64,000 nucleotides of DNA from NCBI GenBank assembly GCA_023437715.1, contig JAEZFK010000063.1, positions 62,001 through 126,000 on the forward strand, written 5' to 3'. Below, one piece after another: positions 27,612 to 35,470 of this stretch. The DNA is from Bacillota bacterium. GTDB taxonomy: Bacteria > Bacillota > Clostridia > Lachnospirales > Lachnospiraceae. The notes below the pieces were generated by a model. The model saw nothing but the letters and a program-made list of their open reading frames with translations, did not search any database and was not told where the DNA came from. The position numbers were made by a program, and so were the translations under genes. Each line of letters starts with the position of its first letter. Within the stretch, counting starts at the first letter, position 1.

Positions 27612-27640
27612 TACAGACTTAAATCTGGTATCTTTATATT
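27612..27640 (+). promoter_or_regulatory. Probable activator-dependent promoter
   Basis: TATATT at 27635-27640 is a fair -10, while the region 17 bases upstream (TACAGA, 27612-27617) is a poor -35. This is expected if the AraC-type regulator encoded nearby is needed. The surrounding 27437-27689 is AT-rich and also holds the start region of the minus-strand kinase. Confidence 0.4.
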
Positions 27641-27644
27641 ACAA

Positions 27645-27665
27645 GAACACATGTGCACATGGTTC
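27645..27665 (+). promoter_or_regulatory. Perfect palindrome before binding-protein gene
   Basis: CATGTGCACATG at 27650-27661 is a perfect 12-base palindrome, flanked by GAAC (27645-27648) and GTTC (27662-27665). It lies just downstream of the putative -10 and five bases before the ribosome site, where a repressor operator would block transcription. The binding protein is unknown. Confidence 0.5.
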
Positions 27666-27689
27666 TAAAAAAAGGGAGGTTTCAACCAA

Positions 27690-29039
27690 ATGAGATTAAA
27701 ACGGGTTTTAGCTATGGTATTAGCAGCCGGAATGGTATGTGGATCCTTAACCGCATGCGGCAGCAAAACAGCAGAGAGCAGCGCTGCAGATACGACAGCG
27801 GCAGCTGGAGTAGAAACATCAAAAGCAGCAGAAACAACAAAGGATTCAGGGGAGAAGAAAGTTCTTTCCGTTACTACATGGGACTATGATTCAACACCTA
27901 CGTTTCAGGCAGTTGTGGATGCCTATATGGAGAAAAATCCAAATGTAGAGATCAATGTCATTGATACTTCAGCGGACGAATACAACAATTCCCTGGGAAT
28001 CAGCTTATCCGCAGCACAGTCGGATCCCGATGTAATCTGGGTAAAGGACATGGGCGCCATGCTTCAGATGGCGGATAAGAAACAGCTTCTTCCGCTGGAT
28101 GATTTTATGAAGAAGGATAATCTTGACACTTCCGTTTACAACGGCGCAGCAGAGCAGCTTCAGTACAACGGGGCTACCTACGGACTTCCTTATCGCTCTG
28201 ACTGGTATGTGTTATATTACAACAAGGATCTTTTTGACGCTGCCGGTGTTCCCTATCCGTCCAATGATATGACCTGGGATCAGTATTATGATCTTGCAGC
28301 CAAGATGACTTCCGGAGAAGGAAGCTCAAAGGTTTACGGAACACATGACCACACCTGGCAGGCTCTTGTATCAAACTGGGCCGTTCAGGATGGCAAGCAT
28401 ACCGTTGTTGAAAAAGACTATTCTTTCTTAAAGCCATGGTATGAGCAGACTCTTGCATTACAGGACAATGGATATATCCAGGATTACTCTACTTTAAAGA
28501 CAGCAAACATCCATTATTCTTCTGTATTTAAGAATCAGCAGTGCGCCATGATGCCAATGGGAACCTGGTTTATCGCAACCATGATCCAGTCACAGGCAGC
28601 AGATGAAACTTCCTTTAACTGGGGCATCGCAAGAATCCCCCATCCTGCTGATACAGAAGCCGGCTACACAGTGGGATCTCTTACTCCTGTGGGAATCAGC
28701 GCTTATACCGATGAGCCTGACTTATCCTGGGATTTCGTAAAGTTTGCAACCAGCGAAGAGGCAGCAAACATCCTGGCTGAGCAGGGCGTATTTACCGGTA
28801 TCCAGACAGAAGAATCCTTAAAGACCATTGCTTCCGCACAGTATTTCCCGGAAGGCGAATCAAATGTTGAAGCATTGTCTTATACTCACTATACATTTGA
28901 CCGTCCTTTAGATCCTCAGATCACGGAAATCTTAAAGGTACTTGAAGAGGTTCATGAAATGATCATGATCAAGCAGTATACCGTTGATCAGGGAATTGAA
29001 GAGCTGAACAAACGCGTTGCGGAAATCAAAGGCTGGTAA
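27690..29039 (+). CDS. Carbohydrate ABC importer, binding lipoprotein
   Basis: A 449-residue family 1 extracellular solute-binding protein (MalE type). A signal peptide with lipobox SLTAC is followed by an Ala/Thr/Ser-rich linker to about residue 50 and a large binding domain starting VLSVTTWDYDSTPTFQAVVDAYMEKNP. GLPYRSDWYVLYYNKDLFDAAGVP and the FVKFATSEEAANILAEQG region are typical of oligosaccharide binders. AAAGGGAGGT precedes the ATG. With the two permeases and the GH88 enzyme downstream, the ligand is probably an unsaturated uronic-acid oligosaccharide; that is inference from context. Confidence 0.9.
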   Translation: MRLKRVLAMVLAAGMVCGSLTACGSKTAESSAADTTAAAGVETSKAAETTKDSGEKKVLSVTTWDYDSTPTFQAVVDAYMEKNPNVEINVIDTSADEYNNSLGISLSAAQSDPDVIWVKDMGAMLQMADKKQLLPLDDFMKKDNLDTSVYNGAAEQLQYNGATYGLPYRSDWYVLYYNKDLFDAAGVPYPSNDMTWDQYYDLAAKMTSGEGSSKVYGTHDHTWQALVSNWAVQDGKHTVVEKDYSFLKPWYEQTLALQDNGYIQDYSTLKTANIHYSSVFKNQQCAMMPMGTWFIATMIQSQAADETSFNWGIARIPHPADTEAGYTVGSLTPVGISAYTDEPDLSWDFVKFATSEEAANILAEQGVFTGIQTEESLKTIASAQYFPEGESNVEALSYTHYTFDRPLDPQITEILKVLEEVHEMIMIKQYTVDQGIEELNKRVAEIKGW

Positions 29040-29058
29040 AATATAATTGATTGCCTGG

Positions 29059-29096
29059 AGAGCGCCTTTTCAAAAAATACGTTAAGGCGCTCTTTT
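29059..29096 (+). terminator. Hairpin after binding-protein gene
   Basis: AGAGCGCCTT (29059-29068) pairs with AAGGCGCTCT (29084-29093) and is followed by a short T run. Inside the operon it probably gives partial termination or 3' end protection, raising binding protein over permeases. Confidence 0.7.
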
Positions 29097-29133
29097 CATG
29101 GCAAAAGGCAGGTGAAAAGGAGGTAAATCCTGT

Positions 29134-30051
29134 ATGAAGGAAGTAAACAAGACACTGACATCACACCAGAAAAAGGCAATCCGAAGTAACCTGATCGGTT
29201 ATTCCTTTATTCTTCCCAATTTAATCGGATATGCTATTTTCGTATTCATTCCGGTTATCTTCTCTTTTATTTTAAGTGTTATGAAATGGGACGGCTCCCA
29301 GGCCCCCATGGAGTTTGTAGGACTGAAAAATTTCGCCCAGATTTTTACTGACAGAATATTCGTTCAATCCTTTTTTCACACCATTCAGTACGCATTGCTT
29401 ACGGTGCTCCCGACCTTAGTGCTGTCCCTTTTGCTGGCTGTTCTTTTGAATAATAAGCTGAAAGGAATCGCCATTTTCCGTACTGCCCTGTATTTCCCTT
29501 ATATTGCATCCATCGTAGCGGTAGGAGCGGTATGGAACATGCTGTTTCAGCCGGATTTCGGACCGATCAATGAATTTTTAAAATTCATCGGCATTTCCAA
29601 GCCTCCCAGGTGGGTTGTGGATGTGAAATGGGCCATGGTGGCCATTTCCGTTGTCAGCGTATGGAAATATATGGGATACTATATGATTGTGTATCTGGCA
29701 GCTCTTCAGGGGATCTCAGGCTCCCTTTATGAGGCGGCAGGTATGGACGGCGCCAACGGCTTTCAGAAGCTTCGGTATATTACCATTCCCATGCTGACGC
29801 CAACCACATTTTTCGTGCTGATCATGCTGACCATCCAGTGCTTTAAGGTATTTGATCTCGTATATGTAATGACAGGCGGAGGTCCCGGCAATTCCACCAA
29901 GACCCTGGTCAATTATATTTATGAGAAGGCATTTACCTCCTGGCAGTTTGGTCCGGCGAGTGCTGGAGCTATTGTTCTGTTCTTAGTAGTGCTTGTTATC
30001 ACCCTGGTTCAGTTTGCAGGTGAGAAAAAGTGGTCTAAGGATATGATGTAA
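29134..30051 (+). CDS. Carbohydrate ABC permease, MalF type
   Basis: A 305-residue permease with six predicted membrane helices, the first in SFILPNLIGYAIFVFIPVIFSF. The binding-protein-dependent transport loop that contacts the ATPase is EAAGMDGANGFQKLRYITIPML (around residues 205-226). An AAGGAGGTAAATCC ribosome site precedes ATG 29134. It would pair with the permease at 30064. No ATPase gene is in this locus, so a shared MsmK-type ATPase elsewhere probably powers it, as is common for this importer class. Confidence 0.9.
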   Translation: MKEVNKTLTSHQKKAIRSNLIGYSFILPNLIGYAIFVFIPVIFSFILSVMKWDGSQAPMEFVGLKNFAQIFTDRIFVQSFFHTIQYALLTVLPTLVLSLLLAVLLNNKLKGIAIFRTALYFPYIASIVAVGAVWNMLFQPDFGPINEFLKFIGISKPPRWVVDVKWAMVAISVVSVWKYMGYYMIVYLAALQGISGSLYEAAGMDGANGFQKLRYITIPMLTPTTFFVLIMLTIQCFKVFDLVYVMTGGGPGNSTKTLVNYIYEKAFTSWQFGPASAGAIVLFLVVLVITLVQFAGEKKWSKDMM

Positions 30052-30063
30052 GGAGGAAAAGCG

Positions 30064-30891
30064 ATGAAAACAAAAACAAAGGATTTAAGGATACTTCTGT
30101 ATCTGGGGTTAATTGCTTTATCCCTCTTTATGCTGGTGCCCTTTTACTGGATGGTAATTTCCTCTTTAAAACTGAATAAAGACGTATTTTCCATTCCTAT
30201 GACATGGTGGCCGGATACGGCCCATTGGGAGAACTATAAAATCATCTGGAAGAAGCTGCCTCTTGTGACTTTCTTTTTCAATACCGCCAAGCTGACGGTC
30301 ATCACGACCATCATCCAGCTGTTTACCAGCTGCTTTGCGGCTTACGGCTTCACAAAGACCCGCTTTAAGGGCAGGGATTTTATCTTCCTCATGTATGTAA
30401 CCACTATAGCCGTTCCATGGCAGGTGTACATGGTTCCCCAGTTTATTCTGGTTTCCAAACTGGGCCTTAACGATACTCATTTAGGATTGATCCTGATGCA
30501 GGCCTTTTCCGCATTCGGCGTATTTTTGATCCGCCAGTTTTATATCAGCATTCCCGATGAATTATGCGAGGCTGCCAGAATTGACGGGTTAAATGAGTAC
30601 GGCATATTCGGAAAAATCGTATTTCCTCTGGGAAAGCCTGCAATGGCGACCCTGACCATTTTTACATTCACCAACGTATGGAATGATTTCATGGGCCCTC
30701 TGATCTATTTAAAGACAAAGGAATTAAAGACGATTCAGCTCGGTATCCGTATGTTCATATCCCAGTTCGGAGCGGATTATGCATGGATCATGGCAGCCTC
30801 CGTATGCTCCCTGGTTCCGGTCATCATCGTATTCTTAAGCTGCCAGAAGTTCTTCGTAGAGGGCGTTGCAGCCAGCGGAATTAAAGGCTGA
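30064..30891 (+). CDS. Carbohydrate ABC permease, MalG type
   Basis: A 275-residue permease with about six membrane helices. The coupling loop is EAARIDGLNEYGIFGKIVFPLGKP, about residues 176-199. It ends in VEGVAASGIKG, the usual C terminus of MalG-like proteins (AGAVKG-like). AGGAGGAAAAGCG precedes ATG 30064, 12 bases after the partner permease stops, so the two are translated together. It completes the heterodimeric channel of the importer. Confidence 0.9.
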   Translation: MKTKTKDLRILLYLGLIALSLFMLVPFYWMVISSLKLNKDVFSIPMTWWPDTAHWENYKIIWKKLPLVTFFFNTAKLTVITTIIQLFTSCFAAYGFTKTRFKGRDFIFLMYVTTIAVPWQVYMVPQFILVSKLGLNDTHLGLILMQAFSAFGVFLIRQFYISIPDELCEAARIDGLNEYGIFGKIVFPLGKPAMATLTIFTFTNVWNDFMGPLIYLKTKELKTIQLGIRMFISQFGADYAWIMAASVCSLVPVIIVFLSCQKFFVEGVAASGIKG

Positions 30892-30900
30892 TCGGTCTTG

Positions 30901-30919
30901 TGTCCGTAAAAGACGGACA
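30901..30919 (+). other. Short hairpin between permease and hydrolase genes
   Basis: TGTCCGT (30901-30907) pairs perfectly with ACGGACA (30913-30919) around AAAAG. There is no T run, so it is more likely an mRNA processing or stability element than a terminator. Confidence 0.45.
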
Positions 30920-30954
30920 ATAAAAGAGAGATAACAGGAGGAAAAGCACGGAAT

Positions 30955-32133
30955 ATGGCACAGACATTGGAACAAATAAAGACTCATCCCGGAATGGAAG
31001 AGGGCATGGTTCAAAAGGCCCTTGATGATGCCGCAGACATCGTCAGAAAAAATCTTCCGGAATTTACGGATAAATTCCAGTCTTCAAACAGCTTCGGCGG
31101 TTTTTATGAAGCGACGGAAAATGTGGAATGGACGACAGGTTTCTGGACAGGTGTGATCTGGCTGGCTTATGAGCATACCGGCGACGAAGCTTTCCGGAAA
31201 GCGGCAGAGGTACAGGTAGAAAGCTTTTTAAACAGAATCGGGAACAAGATTGACGTGAATCATCATGATATGGGATTTCTGTACAGTCTGTCCTGTGTGG
31301 CGGCCTACAAGCTGACCGGCAATGAGCACGCCAAAAAAGCGGCTCTTCTGGCGGCGGACCATCTGGCGGAACGCTACCGGGAGAAAGGCAGGTTCCTTCA
31401 GGCCTGGGGTAACCCGGGAGAGCCAAAGGAATACCGCCTGATCATTGACTGCCTGTTAAACCTTCCCCTGCTTTACTGGGCAACGGATGTAACAGGAGAT
31501 TCTTCCTATGGGAAAAAGGCGGAAAATCATATAAGAACCGCCATGAAATGTATTCTGCGCCCGGATCATTCCACCTACCACACCCATTTCTTTGATGTGG
31601 AAACAGGTGAACCCACCTATGGAGTGACCCACCAGGGGAACCGCAACGGTTCCGCATGGGCCAGAGGCCAGGCCTGGGGCATATACGGGATTGCTTTAAG
31701 CTACCGGTATTTAAAAAAACCGGAATATCTGGACATTTTCTGCAGCGTGACGGATTATTTTATAGAGCATCTGCCGGAGGATCTGGTTCCTTATTGGGAT
31801 TTTGACTTCGATACTGGAAGCACGGAACCCAGAGATTCCTCAGCCTCAGCCATTGCTGTCTGCGGAATTCTGGAAATGGCAAAATATTTAGAAAAGGATA
31901 AGGCACAGGCATATTTGGATGCAGCTGACCGGATGCTTAAGGCTCTGGTGGATCTTTGCGCCAATAAGGATTACAAGACCTCCAACGGCCTGCTGCTTCA
32001 TGGCACCTACGCCAGGGATTCCAAGGAGAATACCTGTACGGACCGGGGCGTGGATGAGTGCAATACCTGGGGCGACTATTTCTACATGGAGGCCCTTACC
32101 AGACTTTCCAGGGACTGGGAGCTGTACTGGTAG
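30955..32133 (+). CDS. Unsaturated glucuronyl hydrolase, GH88
   Basis: A 392-residue cytoplasmic glycoside hydrolase of family 88. These enzymes hydrate the 4,5-unsaturated uronic acid left at the non-reducing end by polysaccharide lyases and so release the sugar. Asp105 in NHHDMGFLY and Asp165 in RLIIDCLLNLPLL match the two catalytic aspartates of Bacillus UGL, which are similarly spaced (88 and 149). The motifs WTTGFWTGVIWLAYE and GSAWARGQAWGIYG are also typical. No signal peptide is seen, so the substrate must be imported, consistent with the ABC genes upstream. Candidates are disaccharides from hyaluronan, chondroitin, heparin or pectin; sequence alone does not decide. Confidence 0.9.
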   Translation: MAQTLEQIKTHPGMEEGMVQKALDDAADIVRKNLPEFTDKFQSSNSFGGFYEATENVEWTTGFWTGVIWLAYEHTGDEAFRKAAEVQVESFLNRIGNKIDVNHHDMGFLYSLSCVAAYKLTGNEHAKKAALLAADHLAERYREKGRFLQAWGNPGEPKEYRLIIDCLLNLPLLYWATDVTGDSSYGKKAENHIRTAMKCILRPDHSTYHTHFFDVETGEPTYGVTHQGNRNGSAWARGQAWGIYGIALSYRYLKKPEYLDIFCSVTDYFIEHLPEDLVPYWDFDFDTGSTEPRDSSASAIAVCGILEMAKYLEKDKAQAYLDAADRMLKALVDLCANKDYKTSNGLLLHGTYARDSKENTCTDRGVDECNTWGDYFYMEALTRLSRDWELYW

Positions 32134-32165
32134 AACCAATATATGACAAAATCAAGCAATGGGAC

Positions 32166-32198
32166 AGAAGGCGCCGGGGAATTCGGACGCCTTCTATT
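32166..32198. terminator. Convergent terminator, hydrolase and agrA
   Basis: AGAAGGCG (32166-32173) pairs with CGCCTTCT (32188-32195), with inner CCG/CGG pairs. It lies between the convergent hydrolase and agrA genes and overlaps the last codons of agrA. T-rich sequence follows on the plus side only loosely. Confidence 0.6.
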
Positions 32199-32952
32199 CT
32201 GTTATGGAGAAATGAATGCCGTCCAGGGCTTTCTGCACTTTTCCCATCATTCGTACGGATACAGGATAGATTTCCTTGTTGTCCATGGTGATCAAGGCCT
32301 TTTCTCTGGAATATTTTATCACATGCTTTATATTTATAATGGCGGAACGGCTGCACTGGCAGAAGTCGGAATTCAAGGTTCCGCGGAATTCTTTCAGGGA
32401 GCCTGTAATCTGGCGGATTCCGGTTTTGGTATGAATGGTGAGCTTATGGTAACCGTCGCCGGTGGTAATGGCGATGATGTCATTCTGATCCAGAACCAGA
32501 GAAGCCTTGTCAATTTTCACGGACAGCAGGCAGTTTGATGATCCTAACTGTGACTTATAATTATTTTCCGCATTTTCGATACAGGCGTAGAACTGTTCTG
32601 CAAGGCTTTCCCCGTCATCCTTTACGATGAAATCCATGGCTTCCACTTTGTAGCGGAAGGTGAGCACAGCCATTTCATTGTGGGTCGTTACAAACACTAT
32701 GTACCCTCTGGGATCATATTTGCGTATTTCCTGGGCCAGCTCAATTCCATTGATTTTGGCCCGCAGATCAATGTCCAGAAAATAAAGCCCGGTAACATCG
32801 GAACGCCTCCGCATGGAAAGCAGTTCTTCCGGTCTGGAGGCGGAGCAGTAAAGCTGGATCTCTGTTGAGTTTATCATCATATATTTTTCCACGATGATTT
32901 CCCAGAGCTTCAGCTGGCTTTTATCGTCTTCACATAGATATATGTGGATCAT
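32194..32952 (-). CDS. AgrA-like LytTR response regulator
   Basis: A 252-residue response regulator with a receiver domain (CEDD near the N terminus, phosphoacceptor Asp60 in YFLDIDL) and a C-terminal LytTR DNA-binding domain (about residues 145-245, containing DIIAITTGDGYHKLTIHTKTG and FCQCSRSAIINIKHV). This is the AgrA architecture. ATG 32952 is chosen because GAGGTG lies six bases upstream; an in-frame GTG nine bases earlier is part of that ribosome site. It follows agrC by ten bases. It would bind sites between agrC and agrB and switch on autoinducer production. Confidence 0.88.
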   Translation of the reverse strand: MIHIYLCEDDKSQLKLWEIIVEKYMMINSTEIQLYCSASRPEELLSMRRRSDVTGLYFLDIDLRAKINGIELAQEIRKYDPRGYIVFVTTHNEMAVLTFRYKVEAMDFIVKDDGESLAEQFYACIENAENNYKSQLGSSNCLLSVKIDKASLVLDQNDIIAITTGDGYHKLTIHTKTGIRQITGSLKEFRGTLNSDFCQCSRSAIINIKHVIKYSREKALITMDNKEIYPVSVRMMGKVQKALDGIHFSITE

Positions 32953-32962
32953 TTCGGGCACC

Positions 32963-34276
32963 TCATGAACCGTTGCGCTTCAGGATCAGCTCCTGTATGA
33001 AATAAGGTTCGTCGTATGTAGTATTCCAGATGGCATTGTCGTAGCTGTTTAAAATCATTTTAACGTTGTACAGGCCGATTCCCATGTTTTCGCCCTTGGA
33101 GGAAATTTCCTGGCTGCTTAGCTGGGAAATAGGATAAGAGGGAGCATGAGCGGTATTCCGGATAATGAGATACAGCGCTTCATTCTTATAAAACATACAA
33201 AAACCCACTTCCTTTTCCTCCGTCTCCTCAGCGGCTTCTATTGCATTGTCTAAAAATATACCAATAATCCGCGAAAGGTCCAGAGAATCCATGAACAGCT
33301 TGTCAATGGGCTCCATAAGCTCTATTTCCGTTTTGATTCCCGTTTCCATGGCATAGATGAATTTTGAAGAAAGCAGGCTTTTTAAAGCCGTATTTTTTAT
33401 GTTGGACAGGGCCCCCAGCTTTGTGCCGGACTCTGTGAAAGCGTGGCTGATGGGAAGAACCTTCTCTTCATAATATTCAATCAGGCTTTTCATATCATTT
33501 TCTTTCATAAATTCCGACATGGTGCTTAAAATATTCATATAGTCATGCTTGAATCTGCGCATGGAACCGTAGGATTTTTCCAGCCGCTCCGTGTAAAGAC
33601 GAAGGTTTTCAAACTGTATCATGCGGTTTTTATATGTCTCTTTGTCTATGGTTGTCTTATAGACAGAATACATGAGAAATACGGTAATTGCAAACAGCAA
33701 AAGGAAAATAATACCATTTAGCGCGATGATTCCATGGTCGTATCCGAGCCGTTCCCCATAGGAGAAATTAATGATATAAAAGGACACCAATAAAAACAGG
33801 TCAATAAAAATGGATTTCAGCAGGTAAGGGTTGGTCAGGTAATGGGGAAGAGTCAGCTTTTTGTGGAAGTACCATCCAAGGCCTTTGGTGGTAACCCCGC
33901 AAAATAAACAGTAAAGGCAGGAAAATGCAATGGTCATGGCACTGCTTGCCAGCAGCTCTTCCATATTTATTTTCAAAAGTACACCGACGATCCACATGAT
34001 TACATAATTAAAAGTGACGGAATACAGATATCCAAATAAACAGCAGGATAAATAAAATAAGTTATACTTCGAAAAATAAAAGGTGAGAAGCAAAATCCCG
34101 CCAAAAGTTAAAAATGTACTTATTTGTCCGAAACTCTTGTTTAAAAAGTAAACGGTGGCAAAAGCGTAAATAAACAGGAACAGTCTTTTTAACAGAGAAA
34201 ATTTATTCGGAAGTAAATTAACACAGGAAAAGTAACTGCATAAGCTTCCTGTTAAGGCATAAATAAAATAAGTCAT
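32963..34276 (-). CDS. AgrC-like peptide-sensing histidine kinase
   Basis: A 437-residue kinase with six or seven membrane helices in the first 205 residues and no large external domain, as in AgrC. The cytoplasmic part has the histidine His244 in RRFKHDYMNIL and an atypical GHKL ATPase domain (RIIGIFLDNAIEAAEE, GENMGIGLYNVK). It should bind the extracellular cyclic peptide and phosphorylate the AgrA-like regulator. ATG 34276 is chosen because AGAGGTGATGAT precedes it; an upstream ATG at 34315 lacks a ribosome site. The gene is visibly more AT-rich than its surroundings. Confidence 0.88.
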   Translation of the reverse strand: MTYFIYALTGSLCSYFSCVNLLPNKFSLLKRLFLFIYAFATVYFLNKSFGQISTFLTFGGILLLTFYFSKYNLFYLSCCLFGYLYSVTFNYVIMWIVGVLLKINMEELLASSAMTIAFSCLYCLFCGVTTKGLGWYFHKKLTLPHYLTNPYLLKSIFIDLFLLVSFYIINFSYGERLGYDHGIIALNGIIFLLLFAITVFLMYSVYKTTIDKETYKNRMIQFENLRLYTERLEKSYGSMRRFKHDYMNILSTMSEFMKENDMKSLIEYYEEKVLPISHAFTESGTKLGALSNIKNTALKSLLSSKFIYAMETGIKTEIELMEPIDKLFMDSLDLSRIIGIFLDNAIEAAEETEEKEVGFCMFYKNEALYLIIRNTAHAPSYPISQLSSQEISSKGENMGIGLYNVKMILNSYDNAIWNTTYDEPYFIQELILKRNGS

Positions 34277-34335
34277 ATCATCACCTCTCTTTGCAGGTAT
34301 AAATATACAATTCATACGGGAAAAAGTAAAGCGAA

Positions 34336-34364
34336 ATTATACTTGTGTGACGAACAATTGACAT
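34336..34364 (-). promoter_or_regulatory. Promoter of agrCA
   Basis: Read on the minus strand, ATGTCA (34364-34359) and a perfect TATAAT (34341-34336) are 17 bases apart. Its -35 lies over the -35 of the divergent agrBD promoter. Confidence 0.55.
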
Positions 34365-34386
34365 TTAGGAAGAAAAAAGCTACGAA
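34358..34386 (+). promoter_or_regulatory. Promoter of agrBD
   Basis: A perfect TTGACA (34358-34363) is followed at 17 bases by a poor -10 (TACGAA, 34381-34386); at 20 bases GAAAAT fits slightly better. ACATTTAGG (34361-34369) resembles half of the staphylococcal AgrA direct repeat. A poorly spaced or weak -10 would suit regulator-dependent activation. Confidence 0.45.
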
Positions 34387-34449
34387 AATTGCAAAAATAT
34401 TTATGGTGTAGATATTTGTGGTAAAATGACAATGTTTGGTGGTGATAGG

Positions 34450-35013
34450 ATGGTTATAACAAAACTGTCAGCAATTATCTGTGGTTTGCTGAATAAAATT
34501 AATCCCAGAAGTGAAGAGGATAACGTTGCAATTCGATATGGATTCGAATTGATCCTGGATAATGTAATTAAGCTGTTTTTTCTCCAGATATTAGGAGTTT
34601 TTTTAGGAAAAGGCTGGGAAACCTTTCTCATATTGTTTGCTTTTTGCCTTTTGCGTTTACAGGCAGGGGGAGTACATGCAAACTCAAATATAGGATGCAG
34701 CCTGGGTATGTTTTTGGTTTGGGGATTATCGCTGATCGGAAGTATATTTCTGAAGCTTAAGGTTCCCCATGTGATTTTTATTTATATTGTCAGTTTTATA
34801 ATCATATTCTGTTTTGCTCCCAGAGGTAAAAACATAAACTATTTTACCGAGTCGTCAAAACGGAAGAAAAAGCTGACCGCCATACTGACACTGACATTAA
34901 TTATGATAATTGCAATTATAAAAGCTGATTTGCGTGAGCTGCTTATGTATCCGGTTACTTTGGAAGTTTTAACACTGCTTCCTAAAAATAAAACAGCCTT
35001 GAAAGGAGAATAA
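34450..35013 (+). CDS. agrB: AgrB-like autoinducer processing protease
   Basis: A 187-residue integral membrane cysteine protease that cuts the AgrD precursor and closes its ring. The catalytic pair is His76 and Cys83 in RLQAGGVHANSNIGCS, with the same seven-residue spacing as His77 and Cys84 of Staphylococcus aureus AgrB. Four to six membrane helices follow. ATG 34450 is preferred to 34426 because GGTGGTGA lies upstream. The next gene, agrD, starts three bases after its stop. The base composition is AT-rich. Confidence 0.9.
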   Translation: MVITKLSAIICGLLNKINPRSEEDNVAIRYGFELILDNVIKLFFLQILGVFLGKGWETFLILFAFCLLRLQAGGVHANSNIGCSLGMFLVWGLSLIGSIFLKLKVPHVIFIYIVSFIIIFCFAPRGKNINYFTESSKRKKKLTAILTLTLIMIIAIIKADLRELLMYPVTLEVLTLLPKNKTALKGE

Positions 35014-35016
35014 AGT

Positions 35017-35163
35017 ATGAAAGAAAAAATTGCAGAAAAATTACAGAAAGCATTGGTAAAGGTTTCTCTTGATTCCATCGGAAGAAGCATTCCTGCAACA
35101 ATGTACGAGAGAGAGATACCCAAAGAGGTCATGAAAAAGTTTGAAGAGAACGGCAAAAGGTAA
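35017..35163 (+). CDS. agrD: AgrD-like cyclic autoinducer precursor
   Basis: A 48-residue peptide with AAAGGAGAA upstream of its ATG, placed directly after agrB. It has an amphipathic N-terminal helix, then SIGRSIPATM, then the charged tail YEREIPKEVMKKFEE, which matches the YEPEVPEEL-type leader cut by AgrB. There is no cysteine at all. Ser24 or Ser20 would have to supply the ring hydroxyl, giving a lactone rather than a thiolactone; Ser24 to Met29 would make a six-residue ring. The position and tail make the assignment strong, while the mature product is inference. Confidence 0.85.
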   Translation: MKEKIAEKLQKALVKVSLDSIGRSIPATMYEREIPKEVMKKFEENGKR

Positions 35164-35226
35164 ACTTTTAAATTGATGTCTGAGTAACTTTGGCTTTTTG
35201 TGGGGGGACAAGTAAGGAGTGGGCAT

Positions 35227-35397
35227 ATGAGAATAAATTTATTTCAAAAAGTTCTGAGGTTGGAAGAAAGAAAAGCAGCTTATAAAAGAAAAGGTGTTGT
35301 ATCAAAACGCCGGAAGAAAGCGCTTATTCCCGATGGATATTATATTGAAGTGATAACAACCATTCCTGGCAGAAAACCAGTAGTAGAAAAAGACTAG
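35227..35397 (+). CDS. Small basic protein after agrD, unknown
   Basis: A 56-residue, lysine- and arginine-rich protein (MRINLFQKVLRLEERKAAYK, then a KRRKK cluster and YYIEVITTIPGRKPVVEKD). AAGGAGTGGG precedes its ATG, so it is probably translated. It lies 63 bases after agrD and before a strong terminator, so it is likely part of the agrBD transcript. It has no membrane segment, signal peptide or cysteine. I do not recognise the family. A role in peptide maturation, export or RNA binding cannot be told apart from the sequence. Confidence 0.65.
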   Translation: MRINLFQKVLRLEERKAAYKRKGVVSKRRKKALIPDGYYIEVITTIPGRKPVVEKD

Positions 35398-35420
35398 TGT
35401 TAAACATAATAAACGAATAA

Positions 35421-35470
35421 GAAACAGGAGCAGGGAAAATAAAATTATTTTCCCTGCTCCTGTTTCTTTA
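35421..35470. terminator. Bidirectional terminator, agr and rqcH
   Basis: A perfect 22-base-pair stem (35421-35442 with 35445-35466) has a two-base loop and T runs on both sides. It stops the agrBD transcript and the convergent rqcH transcript, whose stop codon is at 35468-35470. Confidence 0.92.

Noticed and set aside
32143..32538. 131-codon open frame on the plus strand after the GH88 gene
   Set aside because: It is antisense to the AgrA-like gene, which has clear domains; no ribosome site supports the plus-strand frame.
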